A stretch of DNA of 64,000 bases from positions 45,472 through 109,471 of the forward strand of contig JAKLDR010000007.1 of NCBI GenBank assembly GCA_022703445.1, given 5' to 3'. The notes beneath the pieces were generated by a model. The model worked only from the letters and a program-made list of their open reading frames with translations. It did no database searches and was not told the DNA's origin. The first letter of the stretch is position 1. The number at the start of each line of letters is the position of its first letter. Below are positions 46,877 through 55,378 of this stretch, piece by piece. Made by a program: the position numbers and the translations under genes. Source of the stretch: Planctomycetota bacterium (GTDB lineage: Bacteria; Planctomycetota; SZUA-567; JAKLDR01).

Positions 46877-46919
46877 GTCCGACTAGTCTGACCGGTCCGA
46901 CCGGTCGGACTCGTCGGAC
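46877..46919. repeat. Nested palindrome of GTCCGAC/GTCGGAC units
   Basis: A perfect 16-bp palindrome (GTCCGACC/GGTCGGAC, 46895-46910) is flanked by outer GTCCGAC (46877-46883) and GTCGGAC (46913-46919), with TCTGACC between. It lies right after the stop of the 44299 gene and 24 bases before the next start. Confidence 0.85.
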
Positions 46920-46943
46920 ATGCCCGAGGCAGGAGTTGAGACC

Positions 46944-49586
46944 ATGAAAGCGAGACTGGCGATTGCCCTGCTGGTGCTCTGCCCGGGGCTTCTGGCCGCC
47001 GAGCCGGCCGCTCCCGCGTTCGCGGCCAAGCCCACCGTCGCCAAGGCGGGCGACGGCGCGAAGATCGCCTTCGCCGTCGCCACGCCGACCGACGTGGAGG
47101 TGGCGGTGCTCGACGCCAAGGGCGCGGTGGTCCGCCACCTCGTGGCCGGGGCCATCGGCGGGAAGGACCCTTCGGCGGGCTCAGGGCCTGCCGGCGCGCC
47201 GCCGGCGCCGCTCAAGGCCGGGCTGGCCCAGGAGCTCGAGTGGGACGGCCGCGACGACGCCGGCAAGCCCGCGGCCGGCGGCCCGTTCAAGGTCCGGGTC
47301 CGCGCCGGGATGCGGCCGGAGCCGGACGGCTTCGTCCTCGAGAACCCGGCGTCCACCGGGCCGGTCAAGTTCCTGGCGGTCGGGCCGAAGGGCTCGATCT
47401 ATGCCTTCCACTACGACCCGACCACCGTGGGCCACTGGGGCAGCATCAAGCTCAAGGTCCTGAACCGCGACGGGAAGCACGAGCGGACGATCATGCCCTT
47501 CTCCGGAGAGCTGCCCGCCGAGAGGCTCAAGGCCATGGGCGTCTTTCAGGACGCGGCCGGCAACATCGTCCCGCACGTCTACCACACTCTGCGCCTGAGC
47601 GTCTACCCGGAGCTGGTCTGGCGCGCCGCCGGACAGAGCCCGGCGGTGGACAGCAAGGGACGGGTCCACTGGGTGGTCATGGGCCCGGCCATCGCCAGCC
47701 TGGACGCCGACGGCGGCGCGCCCTACGACAGCGTCGTCGGGCCGAAGCTGCTGGCCGAGATTCCCGGGCTCAACCTGGCCAACGGCTACCAGCTGAGCGT
47801 CAGCCGCCCGGCGCTGGCGCTGAGCACCGACGAGCAGCACCTCTATCTCTCCGGGCTGACCGCCGGCGACCCCAAGAACAAGTCCGTGGCCGGCGTGCCC
47901 TGCGTCTTCCGGATCGACTTGAAGACCCGCGCCAAGGCCGAGCCGTTCCTGGGCAAGGTTGGGTCTCCCGGCAAGGAGAAGGACCTGGTGACCTCTCCGC
48001 GCGGGGTGGCCGTGGCCGGAGGACTGATCTACGTGGCCGACCACGGCGCCGACCGCGTGGCCATCTTCAACGAGAAGGACGGCTCGCCGGCCGGCGAGAT
48101 CAAGGTCAAGGCCCCGGACTCGCTGGGCGTCGACCCGGCCGACGGCTCGGTCTACGTCTGCTCGATGGCCGACGTCAAGACCCCCGACCTGATCAAATTC
48201 GACAAGTCCGGCAAGGAGCTCTGCAAGATCGCCCTGCCCAACTGCCGGCACGCCGAGGACTGCGCCCTGCCCCACCGCATCGCCGTGGACGCCTCGGCCA
48301 AGCCGGTGCGCATCGTCATGCCCACCATCCCCTACAGCAGCGCGCCGACGCTGCTGGTCATCGAGGACGCCGGCGGCAAGTTCGAGATGAAGGGCGACCC
48401 CCGCGACGTGAAGACCCCCTGGGCGGAGGGGCCCCGGGACATCTCCGTGGACCGCGTCCGCGGCGAGCTCTACGTCAAGAGCCACGTCGAGAAGTGGTGG
48501 CGCCTCGACGAGAAGTCCGGGAAGGTCCTGGACGACCTCCGGCTGCAGGGCATGTCCAACAATCCCAACCTGGGCACCCAGCTGGTCGCCGACCCCGAGG
48601 GCAACCTGGTCTCCTACAGCTGGAGCTACCACGGGCTGCACCGCTTCGACCACGCGGGCAAGGCGCTCAACTGGCCGGGCCAGGCCTCGAACTACCTGCC
48701 GGTGCCCGGGCTGATGTGCTTCCAGCTCCGCAACCTGGCGCTGCTGCGGCCTGACGAGCTCTACATCATCCCGCCGCGCGTCTGGAAGCAGGGCAAGGAC
48801 GCCAGCAACCCGCCCACCAACGACAACACCACCAGCGTCAACGTGATGGGCCCGGACGGCAAGGTCAAGCGCACCGTCGTCTGGCAGTGCTACAAGGGGG
48901 ACATCATCCGGCTGGACGCCAAGGGCAACATCTATCTGGCGAGCATGGTCAAGCCCGAGGGGCGCCACTGGCCGGAGTTCTTCGACGGCAAGATCAAGCC
49001 GCCGCCGGCGGCCACCGGCGAGCACAGCGACAGCTTCTACTACAGCTACATGTACGGGAGCATCGTCAAGTTCCCGCCGGAGGGCGGGGCCATCTGGTAC
49101 CGCAAGGACGTCTCCGAGGGCGTCGAGGGCACGCCGCCGGCCGAGCTGCTGGCCAAGCCGAAGGTCAAGGCCTCGGCCCACGACGGCTACAAGACCATGG
49201 TCCCGGCCGAGCTCCAGGGCGCGCTCTGGAGCCGCTTCGGCTTCGCGCCCTACAGCGCCACCAGCGCCAGCTGCATGCTAACCTGCATGTGCGAGGGCGG
49301 CGGCTTCGACGTCGACGCGTACGGCCGGGTCTTCTTCCCGAACCTGGGCCTCTTCCGGGCGGAGGTGCTGGACACCGCCGGCAACCCCATTGCCACGTTC
49401 GGGAAGTACGGCAACCAGGATGACGGAGCCAAAGGCTCCGGCGCGAAGAAGCCGGAGGTTCCGCTGGCCTGGCCGCTGACCGTGGCCGTCTCCGAGACCC
49501 ACGCCTACGTGGCCGACACAGTCAGCCGCCGCGTGGCCAGGGTGAAGCTGGCCTTCGCGGCGGAAGAACTCGCCGAGATCAAGTGA
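46944..49586 (+). CDS. Exported FlgD-Ig/NHL beta-propeller protein 2
   Basis: ATG 46944 (AGGAG upstream) gives 880 residues with signal MKARLAIALLVLCPGLLAAEP. The Ig-like start (TDVEVAVLDAKGAVVRHLVAG...PGLAQ-type then ELEWDGRDDAGKPAAGGPFKVRV) is nearly identical in layout to the 44299 product. Propeller blades include SPRGVAVAGGLIYVADHGADRVAIF, DSLGVDPADGSVYVC and RVFFPNLGLFRAEVLDTAGNPIATFG. A Cys-rich loop near the C-terminus (SASCMLTCMCEGGGFDVD) parallels the HCETTRFDLD and CNCESTRFDVD segments of its paralogues, so it may bind metal. The substrate is unknown. Confidence 0.78.
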   Translation: MKARLAIALLVLCPGLLAAEPAAPAFAAKPTVAKAGDGAKIAFAVATPTDVEVAVLDAKGAVVRHLVAGAIGGKDPSAGSGPAGAPPAPLKAGLAQELEWDGRDDAGKPAAGGPFKVRVRAGMRPEPDGFVLENPASTGPVKFLAVGPKGSIYAFHYDPTTVGHWGSIKLKVLNRDGKHERTIMPFSGELPAERLKAMGVFQDAAGNIVPHVYHTLRLSVYPELVWRAAGQSPAVDSKGRVHWVVMGPAIASLDADGGAPYDSVVGPKLLAEIPGLNLANGYQLSVSRPALALSTDEQHLYLSGLTAGDPKNKSVAGVPCVFRIDLKTRAKAEPFLGKVGSPGKEKDLVTSPRGVAVAGGLIYVADHGADRVAIFNEKDGSPAGEIKVKAPDSLGVDPADGSVYVCSMADVKTPDLIKFDKSGKELCKIALPNCRHAEDCALPHRIAVDASAKPVRIVMPTIPYSSAPTLLVIEDAGGKFEMKGDPRDVKTPWAEGPRDISVDRVRGELYVKSHVEKWWRLDEKSGKVLDDLRLQGMSNNPNLGTQLVADPEGNLVSYSWSYHGLHRFDHAGKALNWPGQASNYLPVPGLMCFQLRNLALLRPDELYIIPPRVWKQGKDASNPPTNDNTTSVNVMGPDGKVKRTVVWQCYKGDIIRLDAKGNIYLASMVKPEGRHWPEFFDGKIKPPPAATGEHSDSFYYSYMYGSIVKFPPEGGAIWYRKDVSEGVEGTPPAELLAKPKVKASAHDGYKTMVPAELQGALWSRFGFAPYSATSASCMLTCMCEGGGFDVDAYGRVFFPNLGLFRAEVLDTAGNPIATFGKYGNQDDGAKGSGAKKPEVPLAWPLTVAVSETHAYVADTVSRRVARVKLAFAAEELAEIK

Positions 49587-49597
49587 GGGACACGGCC

Positions 49598-52216
49598 ATG
49601 AAGAAGCTGCCTCTCTGCATCTGCGCCATCCTGGTCAACGCCGCCCTCGCCGCCGAGCCCCCGGCGCCGCCAACCTTCGCCAAGAAGCCGACGGCCACCA
49701 AGTCCGCCGACGGCAAGGTCCGGATCGAGTTCGCCGTCGACCGCGAAACCGACGTCTCGGTCTTCATCGTGGACTCCGGCGGCAGGGTCGTGCGGCACCT
49801 AGTCTCGGGCGTCCTCGGCAAGAACCCGCCGGCGCCGCTTGCGCCGGGGCTCGCCCAGAGCGTCGAGTGGGATGGCAAGGCCGACTGGGGCAAGCCCGCG
49901 ACCGGCGGGCCCTTCAAGGTCCGTGTGGCCCTGGGCCTGGGCGCCAAGTATGACAAGGCCGCCATGGCCGATCCGCAATCCATTGAGGGGGTCCACGCCA
50001 TGGCCGTCTGGTCCGACGGCGGACTCTGCGTGCTGACCGAGGCAGGCGGCAAGACCGCCAACCGATCCGGCAAGCGGCTGGTGGTGCTCAACCGCGACGG
50101 TTCCTACCGGAAGACGCTGAGCCCCCCTCCGGCCGGCCTGAGCCGGGAGCACTGGGCGGCGCTGGGCGGGGCGGCCGTGGAGCTCGACGGCCGGACCGTC
50201 CCGGTGGTCATGGACATCGTGGAGCGGCGGCTGTCCGGCATCCGGCCATGCGGCGGGGCCCTGGCCGCCGCCCCAGAAGGCCAGCTGCTCTTCCTCGAGG
50301 ACGGCGGCGTCATGGGCCTGCTGGACGGCTCCGGGAAGCAGGGGCTGCCACCCGCCGTGCTCGGCCCCAAGCTGCTGCCCAAGGAACCGGACGCCAGCTT
50401 CCTGAACCTGCAGCGCTCGGTCGTGGCCGCGTCGGGCGACGGCAAGGCGGCCTACTTCAGCGGAATCGCCAAGCGGCGGAGCTGGTCCAGCGACAAGGTC
50501 CCGCCCTACCCGGCGGTCTTCCGGGTCAGGCTCCCGGAACGCTCCCCGGCCGAACCCTTCTTCGGCGACCCGGCCAAGGCCGGTGCCGACGAGGCCCATC
50601 TCGGAGGGGCGGCCTCGGCCATGGCCGCCGACGGCAAGGGCACCCTGTTCGTCGCCGACCCGGCCAACAAGCGGATCGTGGCCGTCTCGGAGGCCGACGG
50701 CAAGTCGGCCGCCTCGTTCCCGGCCGGGGAGGTCGTGGACTTGGCCGCCGACGGCGGCACCGGGGCCGTCTATCTGCTGCGGCGGGTCGGCGACGGGGTC
50801 GCGTCCCTGGTCAAGATGGGGCCATCGGCCGGCTCGGGGCCCGGCGGATGGAAGGATCCCAAGGAACTCGCGACCGCCCAGCTGACCGCCTCCAGCAAGT
50901 GGGCCGGCTGGCGGATGGCCCTGGACGCGGGGGCCAAGCCCCCGGTGGTCTGGGCCAGCGACGGCGCCAGGCTCCTGCGCATCGAGGATTTGGGCACGAA
51001 GTTCAGCGACGCCAGGCAGGTGGGCGCCAGCACCATCGGCGACGGCGGCTTCATGGGGCTGGTGGTGGACCGCTGGCGCGCTGACCCGGAGGTGTACGCC
51101 CGCACCGGCTGGCACACCGCCTCGGCCAACTACGCCTTCATGCGCTACAGCGAAAAGGACGACCGCTGCGAGCAGGTCAGCCTCCCGATCCACGTCAATG
51201 CCGGCTCGTGTCTGGAGCCCGGTCCGGACGGCAACCTCTACACCCTGGGCTGGCCGCAGTACCTCTACAAGTGGGACCGCTCCGGCAAGCCGGTCAAGTG
51301 GGACGCGCCCTTCGCCTCGCCGCCCGGCATGAAACCCGACGGCCGCCAGGGCAGCAACGGCATCGGCGTGCACGTCTGCATGGTCTACATGACCCACACC
51401 CACGGCATCCGTCACGACGGCCACCACTTCGTCTTCGAGTCGCCGTCGGTGGAGCGTGGCCCCAAGAAGCTGGTCGAGTTCCTGCCCTCCGGCGAGCGGG
51501 TGGCCGGATCGCCGCTCATCTGGAAGGTCTCCGACGTGGCGGTCGGACCGAAGTTCGACCAGGCGGGCAACATCTACGTCGCCGAGCAGATCCGCCCCAA
51601 GGACGAGCCGGTCCCGGCGGAGTTCGCCGCCTACATCGGCACGGGCAAGAGCTTCGGCCGGAACGACCCGCGGGGCAACCCGCAGCAGATGTGGGGCAGC
51701 ATCGTGAAGTTCTCGCCCAAGGGCGGGACGTTCGACTGGCCGCCGATAGGGGCGGGCTCGACCCAGAACTCCCTGGTGCCCAAGCCCTACGAGGGCGAGC
51801 CCAAGCTCGACCCGGAGCTCAAAACCGTTGATGCCGCCTGCTTCGTCGGCAACGACGAGCGCATCCACGGTCCGGCCAAGGTCACCGGGGCGCTGTGGAT
51901 GCACTACGGCATCAGCCACATCGAGAACTTCTACTGCAACTGCGAAAGCACGCGCTTCGATGTGGACGAGTTCGGCCGCGTCTGGTACCCGGACCTGGTC
52001 CGCTGCCGGGTCGGAGTGCTGGACACCAACGGCAACCCCGTGACCCGCTTCGGGACCTACGGCAACGCCGACAGCACCGGCCCGGAGATCGCCTTTGCCT
52101 GGCTCTCCGGGGTGGGCGTCACCGACCGGTACGCCTACGCCGCCGACGGGCTGAACCGGCGGGTGCTGCGGATCAGGATCGTCTACGCGGCGGAGGATAC
52201 GGCGGTGGTGCCGTGA
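49598..52216 (+). CDS. Exported FlgD-Ig/NHL beta-propeller protein 3
   Basis: ATG 49598, 11 bases after the previous stop and preceded by GAGGGA, gives 872 residues with signal MKKLPLCICAILVNAALAAEP. The Ig-like domain (TDVSVFIVDSGGRVVRHLVSG...AQSVEWDGKADWGKPATGGPFKVRV) is followed by a propeller with GTLFVADPANKRIVAVSEADG and GNIYVAEQIRPKDEP. The conserved C-terminal block NFYCNCESTRFDVDEFGRVW follows, then RVGVLDTNGNPVTRFGTYGN. It is more divergent from the other two than they are from each other. It is co-directional with, and probably co-transcribed with, its neighbours. Confidence 0.78.
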   Translation: MKKLPLCICAILVNAALAAEPPAPPTFAKKPTATKSADGKVRIEFAVDRETDVSVFIVDSGGRVVRHLVSGVLGKNPPAPLAPGLAQSVEWDGKADWGKPATGGPFKVRVALGLGAKYDKAAMADPQSIEGVHAMAVWSDGGLCVLTEAGGKTANRSGKRLVVLNRDGSYRKTLSPPPAGLSREHWAALGGAAVELDGRTVPVVMDIVERRLSGIRPCGGALAAAPEGQLLFLEDGGVMGLLDGSGKQGLPPAVLGPKLLPKEPDASFLNLQRSVVAASGDGKAAYFSGIAKRRSWSSDKVPPYPAVFRVRLPERSPAEPFFGDPAKAGADEAHLGGAASAMAADGKGTLFVADPANKRIVAVSEADGKSAASFPAGEVVDLAADGGTGAVYLLRRVGDGVASLVKMGPSAGSGPGGWKDPKELATAQLTASSKWAGWRMALDAGAKPPVVWASDGARLLRIEDLGTKFSDARQVGASTIGDGGFMGLVVDRWRADPEVYARTGWHTASANYAFMRYSEKDDRCEQVSLPIHVNAGSCLEPGPDGNLYTLGWPQYLYKWDRSGKPVKWDAPFASPPGMKPDGRQGSNGIGVHVCMVYMTHTHGIRHDGHHFVFESPSVERGPKKLVEFLPSGERVAGSPLIWKVSDVAVGPKFDQAGNIYVAEQIRPKDEPVPAEFAAYIGTGKSFGRNDPRGNPQQMWGSIVKFSPKGGTFDWPPIGAGSTQNSLVPKPYEGEPKLDPELKTVDAACFVGNDERIHGPAKVTGALWMHYGISHIENFYCNCESTRFDVDEFGRVWYPDLVRCRVGVLDTNGNPVTRFGTYGNADSTGPEIAFAWLSGVGVTDRYAYAADGLNRRVLRIRIVYAAEDTAVVP

Positions 52217-52221
52217 GCAGG

Positions 52222-52328
52222 AGTGTGTGAGTGTGTGATTGTGTGGGTGCGTGCGTGTGTGGGGGTGGGAGACTGGGCGCTGATGCCCCCATACTCACAC
52301 ACTCACATACCCACAGACCCACACACCC
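52222..52328. repeat. Alternating GT/CA hairpin between cluster genes
   Basis: The left arm 52222-52271 is a degenerate GTGTGTGAGTGTGTGATT run. The right arm 52285-52328 is the complementary CACACACTCACATACCCACA run. It occupies most of the gap between the 49598 and 52357 genes. Confidence 0.85.
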
Positions 52329-52356
52329 CTACAGCCCATCGGAAAGGAGCCCCACC

Positions 52357-55029
52357 ATGCGTCTGGCACTGATCTGCGCGGCAGCGATAACCCTGGCGGC
52401 GGCCGTCTCCGCCGGCGAACCATCGGGGACCGCCGGAAGCGGGACCATCACCGTGCTCAGCAGCGACACGCTGCTGCGCTCCCACCTGGTCTTCAAGACC
52501 CCGGTGGTGATCGGCAAGGACGGGCAGCTCAAGCCGGCCCCGGACCCGAGCCCCAAGGCGGCCGGCCCCATGGCCGATTTCCAGTCGCCGCTGCCGTCCG
52601 CGGACTGGATCAAGCCGGACTTCAACGATTCCTCCTGGGAGAAGGACCGCGCGCCCATCGAGGCCGGGCCGGAGGTCGACGCGGTCCGCTACACCGGCCC
52701 GTCCAACTCCCTGATCTGCGTGCGCGCCAAGTTCACCGTGGCCGACCCCGGCAAGGTGCAGGACCTCAAGCTGTCGCTCGAGTACGTCGGCGGCGCCGTG
52801 GTCCACGTCAACGGCCAGGAGCTCTCCCGCGGGCACATGCCCTCCGGCGAGATCAAGCCGGACACCCTCGCGGAGAAGTACCCGGACGACCTCTACGTCC
52901 AGCCGGACGGCAACTTCGCCCAGATCCGCGCCTACAAGTGGTCCCCCGAGGCCCAGGCCGCCTTCGCGCCGCGCTTCCGCAAGATGGCCGGCGTGGCCGT
53001 GCCGCAGAAGCTGCTCCGCGCCGGCGTCAACGTGCTGGCCATCGAGGTGCACCGTGCGCCGGTGAATGAGGCGGCCACGACCGCCAGGCGGGTGAAGCAG
53101 GACACCGGCTCGGGCGGCATCCCGGGCATCTGGGCCTACGCGGGTCTCAAGGACCTCAGCCTGACCGCCGCGGCCGGCTCGGCGCTCTCGCCCAACGTCG
53201 AGCGGCCCAAGGGCATCCAGGTCTGGAACTGCGCCCCCTACGAAACGGTGAGCGCCTTCTCCTACGGCGACGGCGGCGAGCTCCAGCCGATCGTGGTGTC
53301 CTCGCCGCGCAACGGGGTCTTCTCCGGGCGGCTGGCGGTAAGCTCCGATCAGCCCATCCGGGGGCTCAAGGCGGCCGTCTCGGAGTTGGCCGGGCCCGGC
53401 GGTGCGAAGCTCCCCGCGGCCTCGGTCCGGGTGCGCTGGGCCGAGGCGGGCATCGCCTCGGGGCAGACCACCTCGAGCGTCCGCCACAATGCGCTGCTGG
53501 AGGCCGCCCCGGCCGAGGTCCCGGTCGTCCGGGCGGCGCATTCCGGAGACCAGTACCCGACCAACTACCTGCGCCTCAAGTACAACCCCGGGCCGTGCTT
53601 CCCGGTGAAGCGCACCGGTCTCGCCGGCGGAGCGGTCGCGCCGCTGTGGATCACGGTGCGCGTTCCCAGGGAGACGGCCGCCGGCAGCTACCAAGGCACG
53701 GTGACCGTGTCCGCCGACGGTCTGCCCCCCGTGGTTGTCCCCTTCAGGGTCGAGGTGTCCGCGTGGACCATGCCGGACCCGAAGGACTTCCGCGTCACCA
53801 GCTTCGGCCAGCATTCCCCGGACAGCCTGGCGCTCTACTACAACGTGCCGATGTGGAGCGACCGACACTTCGACCTGATGGGCAAATCGCTGGCGCTGAT
53901 GGCTGAGGTCAACTCCCGTCAGGCGCTGGCCGAGCTGGCCATCGACTTCTACGGGATCGGCGGCAACCGCGAGTCGATGGTCCGCTGGATCAAGGACGGG
54001 GACGGCTACAAGCACGACTTCGCGGTCCTGGACAAGTACCTGGACATGGTCGCCAAGAGCATGGGCAAACCGGCGCTGCTGCGCCTGAACTGCTGGGGCG
54101 AGCAGCGCCCGGGCTGGGGCGGCATGCCCGCCGACCCCGCCGAGTGCTGGGCCAAGGTCAAGGAGGGCAAGCAGGTCTCGCTGCTCGACCCGGCCACCGG
54201 CAAGATCGAGCCGATGGACCAGCCCCCGCCCGGCACGGAAGAGAGCCTCAAGTTCTGGAAGCCGGTGCTCGACGAAGTCCGCAAGAGGGTCGAGGCCCGC
54301 GGCTGGTTCGACGTCACCGCCATGGGGCACAACAGCTACAACTGCCCGGCCTACCCGGCCGCGGTGAGCATCTTCCGGAAGATCTGGCCCGACGGGGTCT
54401 GGGCCTACACCGCCCACAATGGCGAGCTGGGCGCCAAGTGGGCCACGACCGAGAAGGGCGTCACCGTGTTGGCGCGCTACGCCGACTGCGTCTGGACCCG
54501 CGGCCATCCGACGGCGCGCGGCTACCGCGCGCTGCTCGGGCCGCGCCCGGGTTTCTGGTGCTACACCTTCCGCACGGACTTCAACGACACTTCGCCGCTG
54601 GTCCTCTACCGCGACATCCTCGAGGAGGAGATCATGTGCGGCCACGACGGGGTCAGCGACTTCGGCGTGGACTTCTTCGCCTTCAAGTCGAAGAGCGGCA
54701 AGCTGACCCACGTTGGCTGCGGCCGCGGCACCGGCGGGCCGACCTGCACCTGCATGGCCATCCTGGCCGCCGGCCCGGACGGTCCGGTGGCCTCGGAGCG
54801 CTACGAGCAGTTCCGCGAGGGCCTGGAAGTGGCCGAGGCCATCCTGTACCTGGAGCGCGCGCTCCAGGAGAAGAAGGTCGGCGGGGAGCTGGCCGGAAAG
54901 GTCAACCGGCTGCTGGACGCGCGCGGCGAGGCCTTCATGAAGCACTGGCCGAACGGGAGATTCGAGCGCGACCTGGAGCTGCTGGCCCTGGCCGGCGAGG
55001 TGGCCGCCGCGGCGGGCGGGGGGAAGTGA
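52357..55029 (+). CDS. Exported DUF4091-like putative glycoside hydrolase 2
   Basis: ATG 52357 (GGAAAGGAG upstream) gives 890 residues with signal MRLALICAAAITLAAAVSAGEP. It is a full-length paralogue of the 41360 product. The shared parts are the jelly roll (SLICVRAKFTVADPGKVQDLKLSLEYVGGAVVHVNG), the beta-sandwich (WITVRVPRETAAGSYQGTVTVSA), the MPDPKDF linker, the barrel region (HFDLMGKSLALMAEVNSRQ) and the C-terminal QFREGLEVAEAILYLERAL. The two copies bracket the three propeller genes, giving the cluster a symmetrical look. It is probably an exported glycan-active enzyme. Catalysis is not demonstrated by motif. Confidence 0.75.
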   Translation: MRLALICAAAITLAAAVSAGEPSGTAGSGTITVLSSDTLLRSHLVFKTPVVIGKDGQLKPAPDPSPKAAGPMADFQSPLPSADWIKPDFNDSSWEKDRAPIEAGPEVDAVRYTGPSNSLICVRAKFTVADPGKVQDLKLSLEYVGGAVVHVNGQELSRGHMPSGEIKPDTLAEKYPDDLYVQPDGNFAQIRAYKWSPEAQAAFAPRFRKMAGVAVPQKLLRAGVNVLAIEVHRAPVNEAATTARRVKQDTGSGGIPGIWAYAGLKDLSLTAAAGSALSPNVERPKGIQVWNCAPYETVSAFSYGDGGELQPIVVSSPRNGVFSGRLAVSSDQPIRGLKAAVSELAGPGGAKLPAASVRVRWAEAGIASGQTTSSVRHNALLEAAPAEVPVVRAAHSGDQYPTNYLRLKYNPGPCFPVKRTGLAGGAVAPLWITVRVPRETAAGSYQGTVTVSADGLPPVVVPFRVEVSAWTMPDPKDFRVTSFGQHSPDSLALYYNVPMWSDRHFDLMGKSLALMAEVNSRQALAELAIDFYGIGGNRESMVRWIKDGDGYKHDFAVLDKYLDMVAKSMGKPALLRLNCWGEQRPGWGGMPADPAECWAKVKEGKQVSLLDPATGKIEPMDQPPPGTEESLKFWKPVLDEVRKRVEARGWFDVTAMGHNSYNCPAYPAAVSIFRKIWPDGVWAYTAHNGELGAKWATTEKGVTVLARYADCVWTRGHPTARGYRALLGPRPGFWCYTFRTDFNDTSPLVLYRDILEEEIMCGHDGVSDFGVDFFAFKSKSGKLTHVGCGRGTGGPTCTCMAILAAGPDGPVASERYEQFREGLEVAEAILYLERALQEKKVGGELAGKVNRLLDARGEAFMKHWPNGRFERDLELLALAGEVAAAAGGGK

Positions 55030-55036
55030 CGGGAGG

Positions 55037-55228
55037 CTACAGGTCGTAGCCGCGGACGGTCTTGCGTTTGTTGAGCTTGGCCCGTCCCACCGCGCTCCTG
55101 AGCAGCGCGGCGACCTGGCGGTCGAGGGCCTCGGCCAGGTCGCTGCCGGCCATGCAGCGGTTGGCCCGGACGAATTCCCGGACCTTGACGCCGATCACGA
55201 AAGAGTCCTTCCTGCGCTTCCTGGCCAT
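55037..55228 (-). CDS. Bacterial histone-fold protein
   Basis: Start ATG 55228 is preceded by GGGGGAGGG; the frame is open upstream without support. The 63-residue basic protein opens with MARKRRKDSF. One histone-fold core follows: a helix VGVKVREFVRANR-like segment, then SDLAEALDRQVAALLRSAVGRAKLN and the hallmark RKTVRGYDL. That last segment matches the N-RKTV-x-x-x-D(F/L) end of archaeal HMf-type and bacterial (Bdellovibrio-type) histones as I recall them. It should bind DNA as a dimer and compact or bend it. It is convergent with the 52357 gene, 7 bases apart. The family call is by eye from a short protein. Confidence 0.72.
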   Translation of the reverse strand: MARKRRKDSFVIGVKVREFVRANRCMAGSDLAEALDRQVAALLRSAVGRAKLNKRKTVRGYDL

Positions 55229-55341
55229 CGATTCCCTCCCCCGCTGGGCCCCGCGCGGACCGGATGCCGGCGTGCCGGGCTCCTCATCCCGCCCGATATG
55301 ATAGGCGCGGCGCCCCGGTCCTGTCAAGGCCGCGGGTGCCA

Positions 55342-55371
55342 TTGACCGCGCCGGGGCGGAAGGCTTATAAT
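55342..55371 (+). promoter_or_regulatory. Promoter of the HEAT/TPR gene, likely leaderless
   Basis: TTGACC (55342-55347), 18 bases, a perfect TATAAT (55366-55371), then 7 bases to GTG 55379, which is followed at once by ATG 55382. No ribosome site is possible. Confidence 0.7.
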
Positions 55372-55378
55372 CGGCGCC

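Noticed and set aside
47181..49181. Long minus-strand open frame opposite the second propeller gene
   Set aside because: Same antisense signature; the plus-strand protein has a signal peptide and domain pattern.
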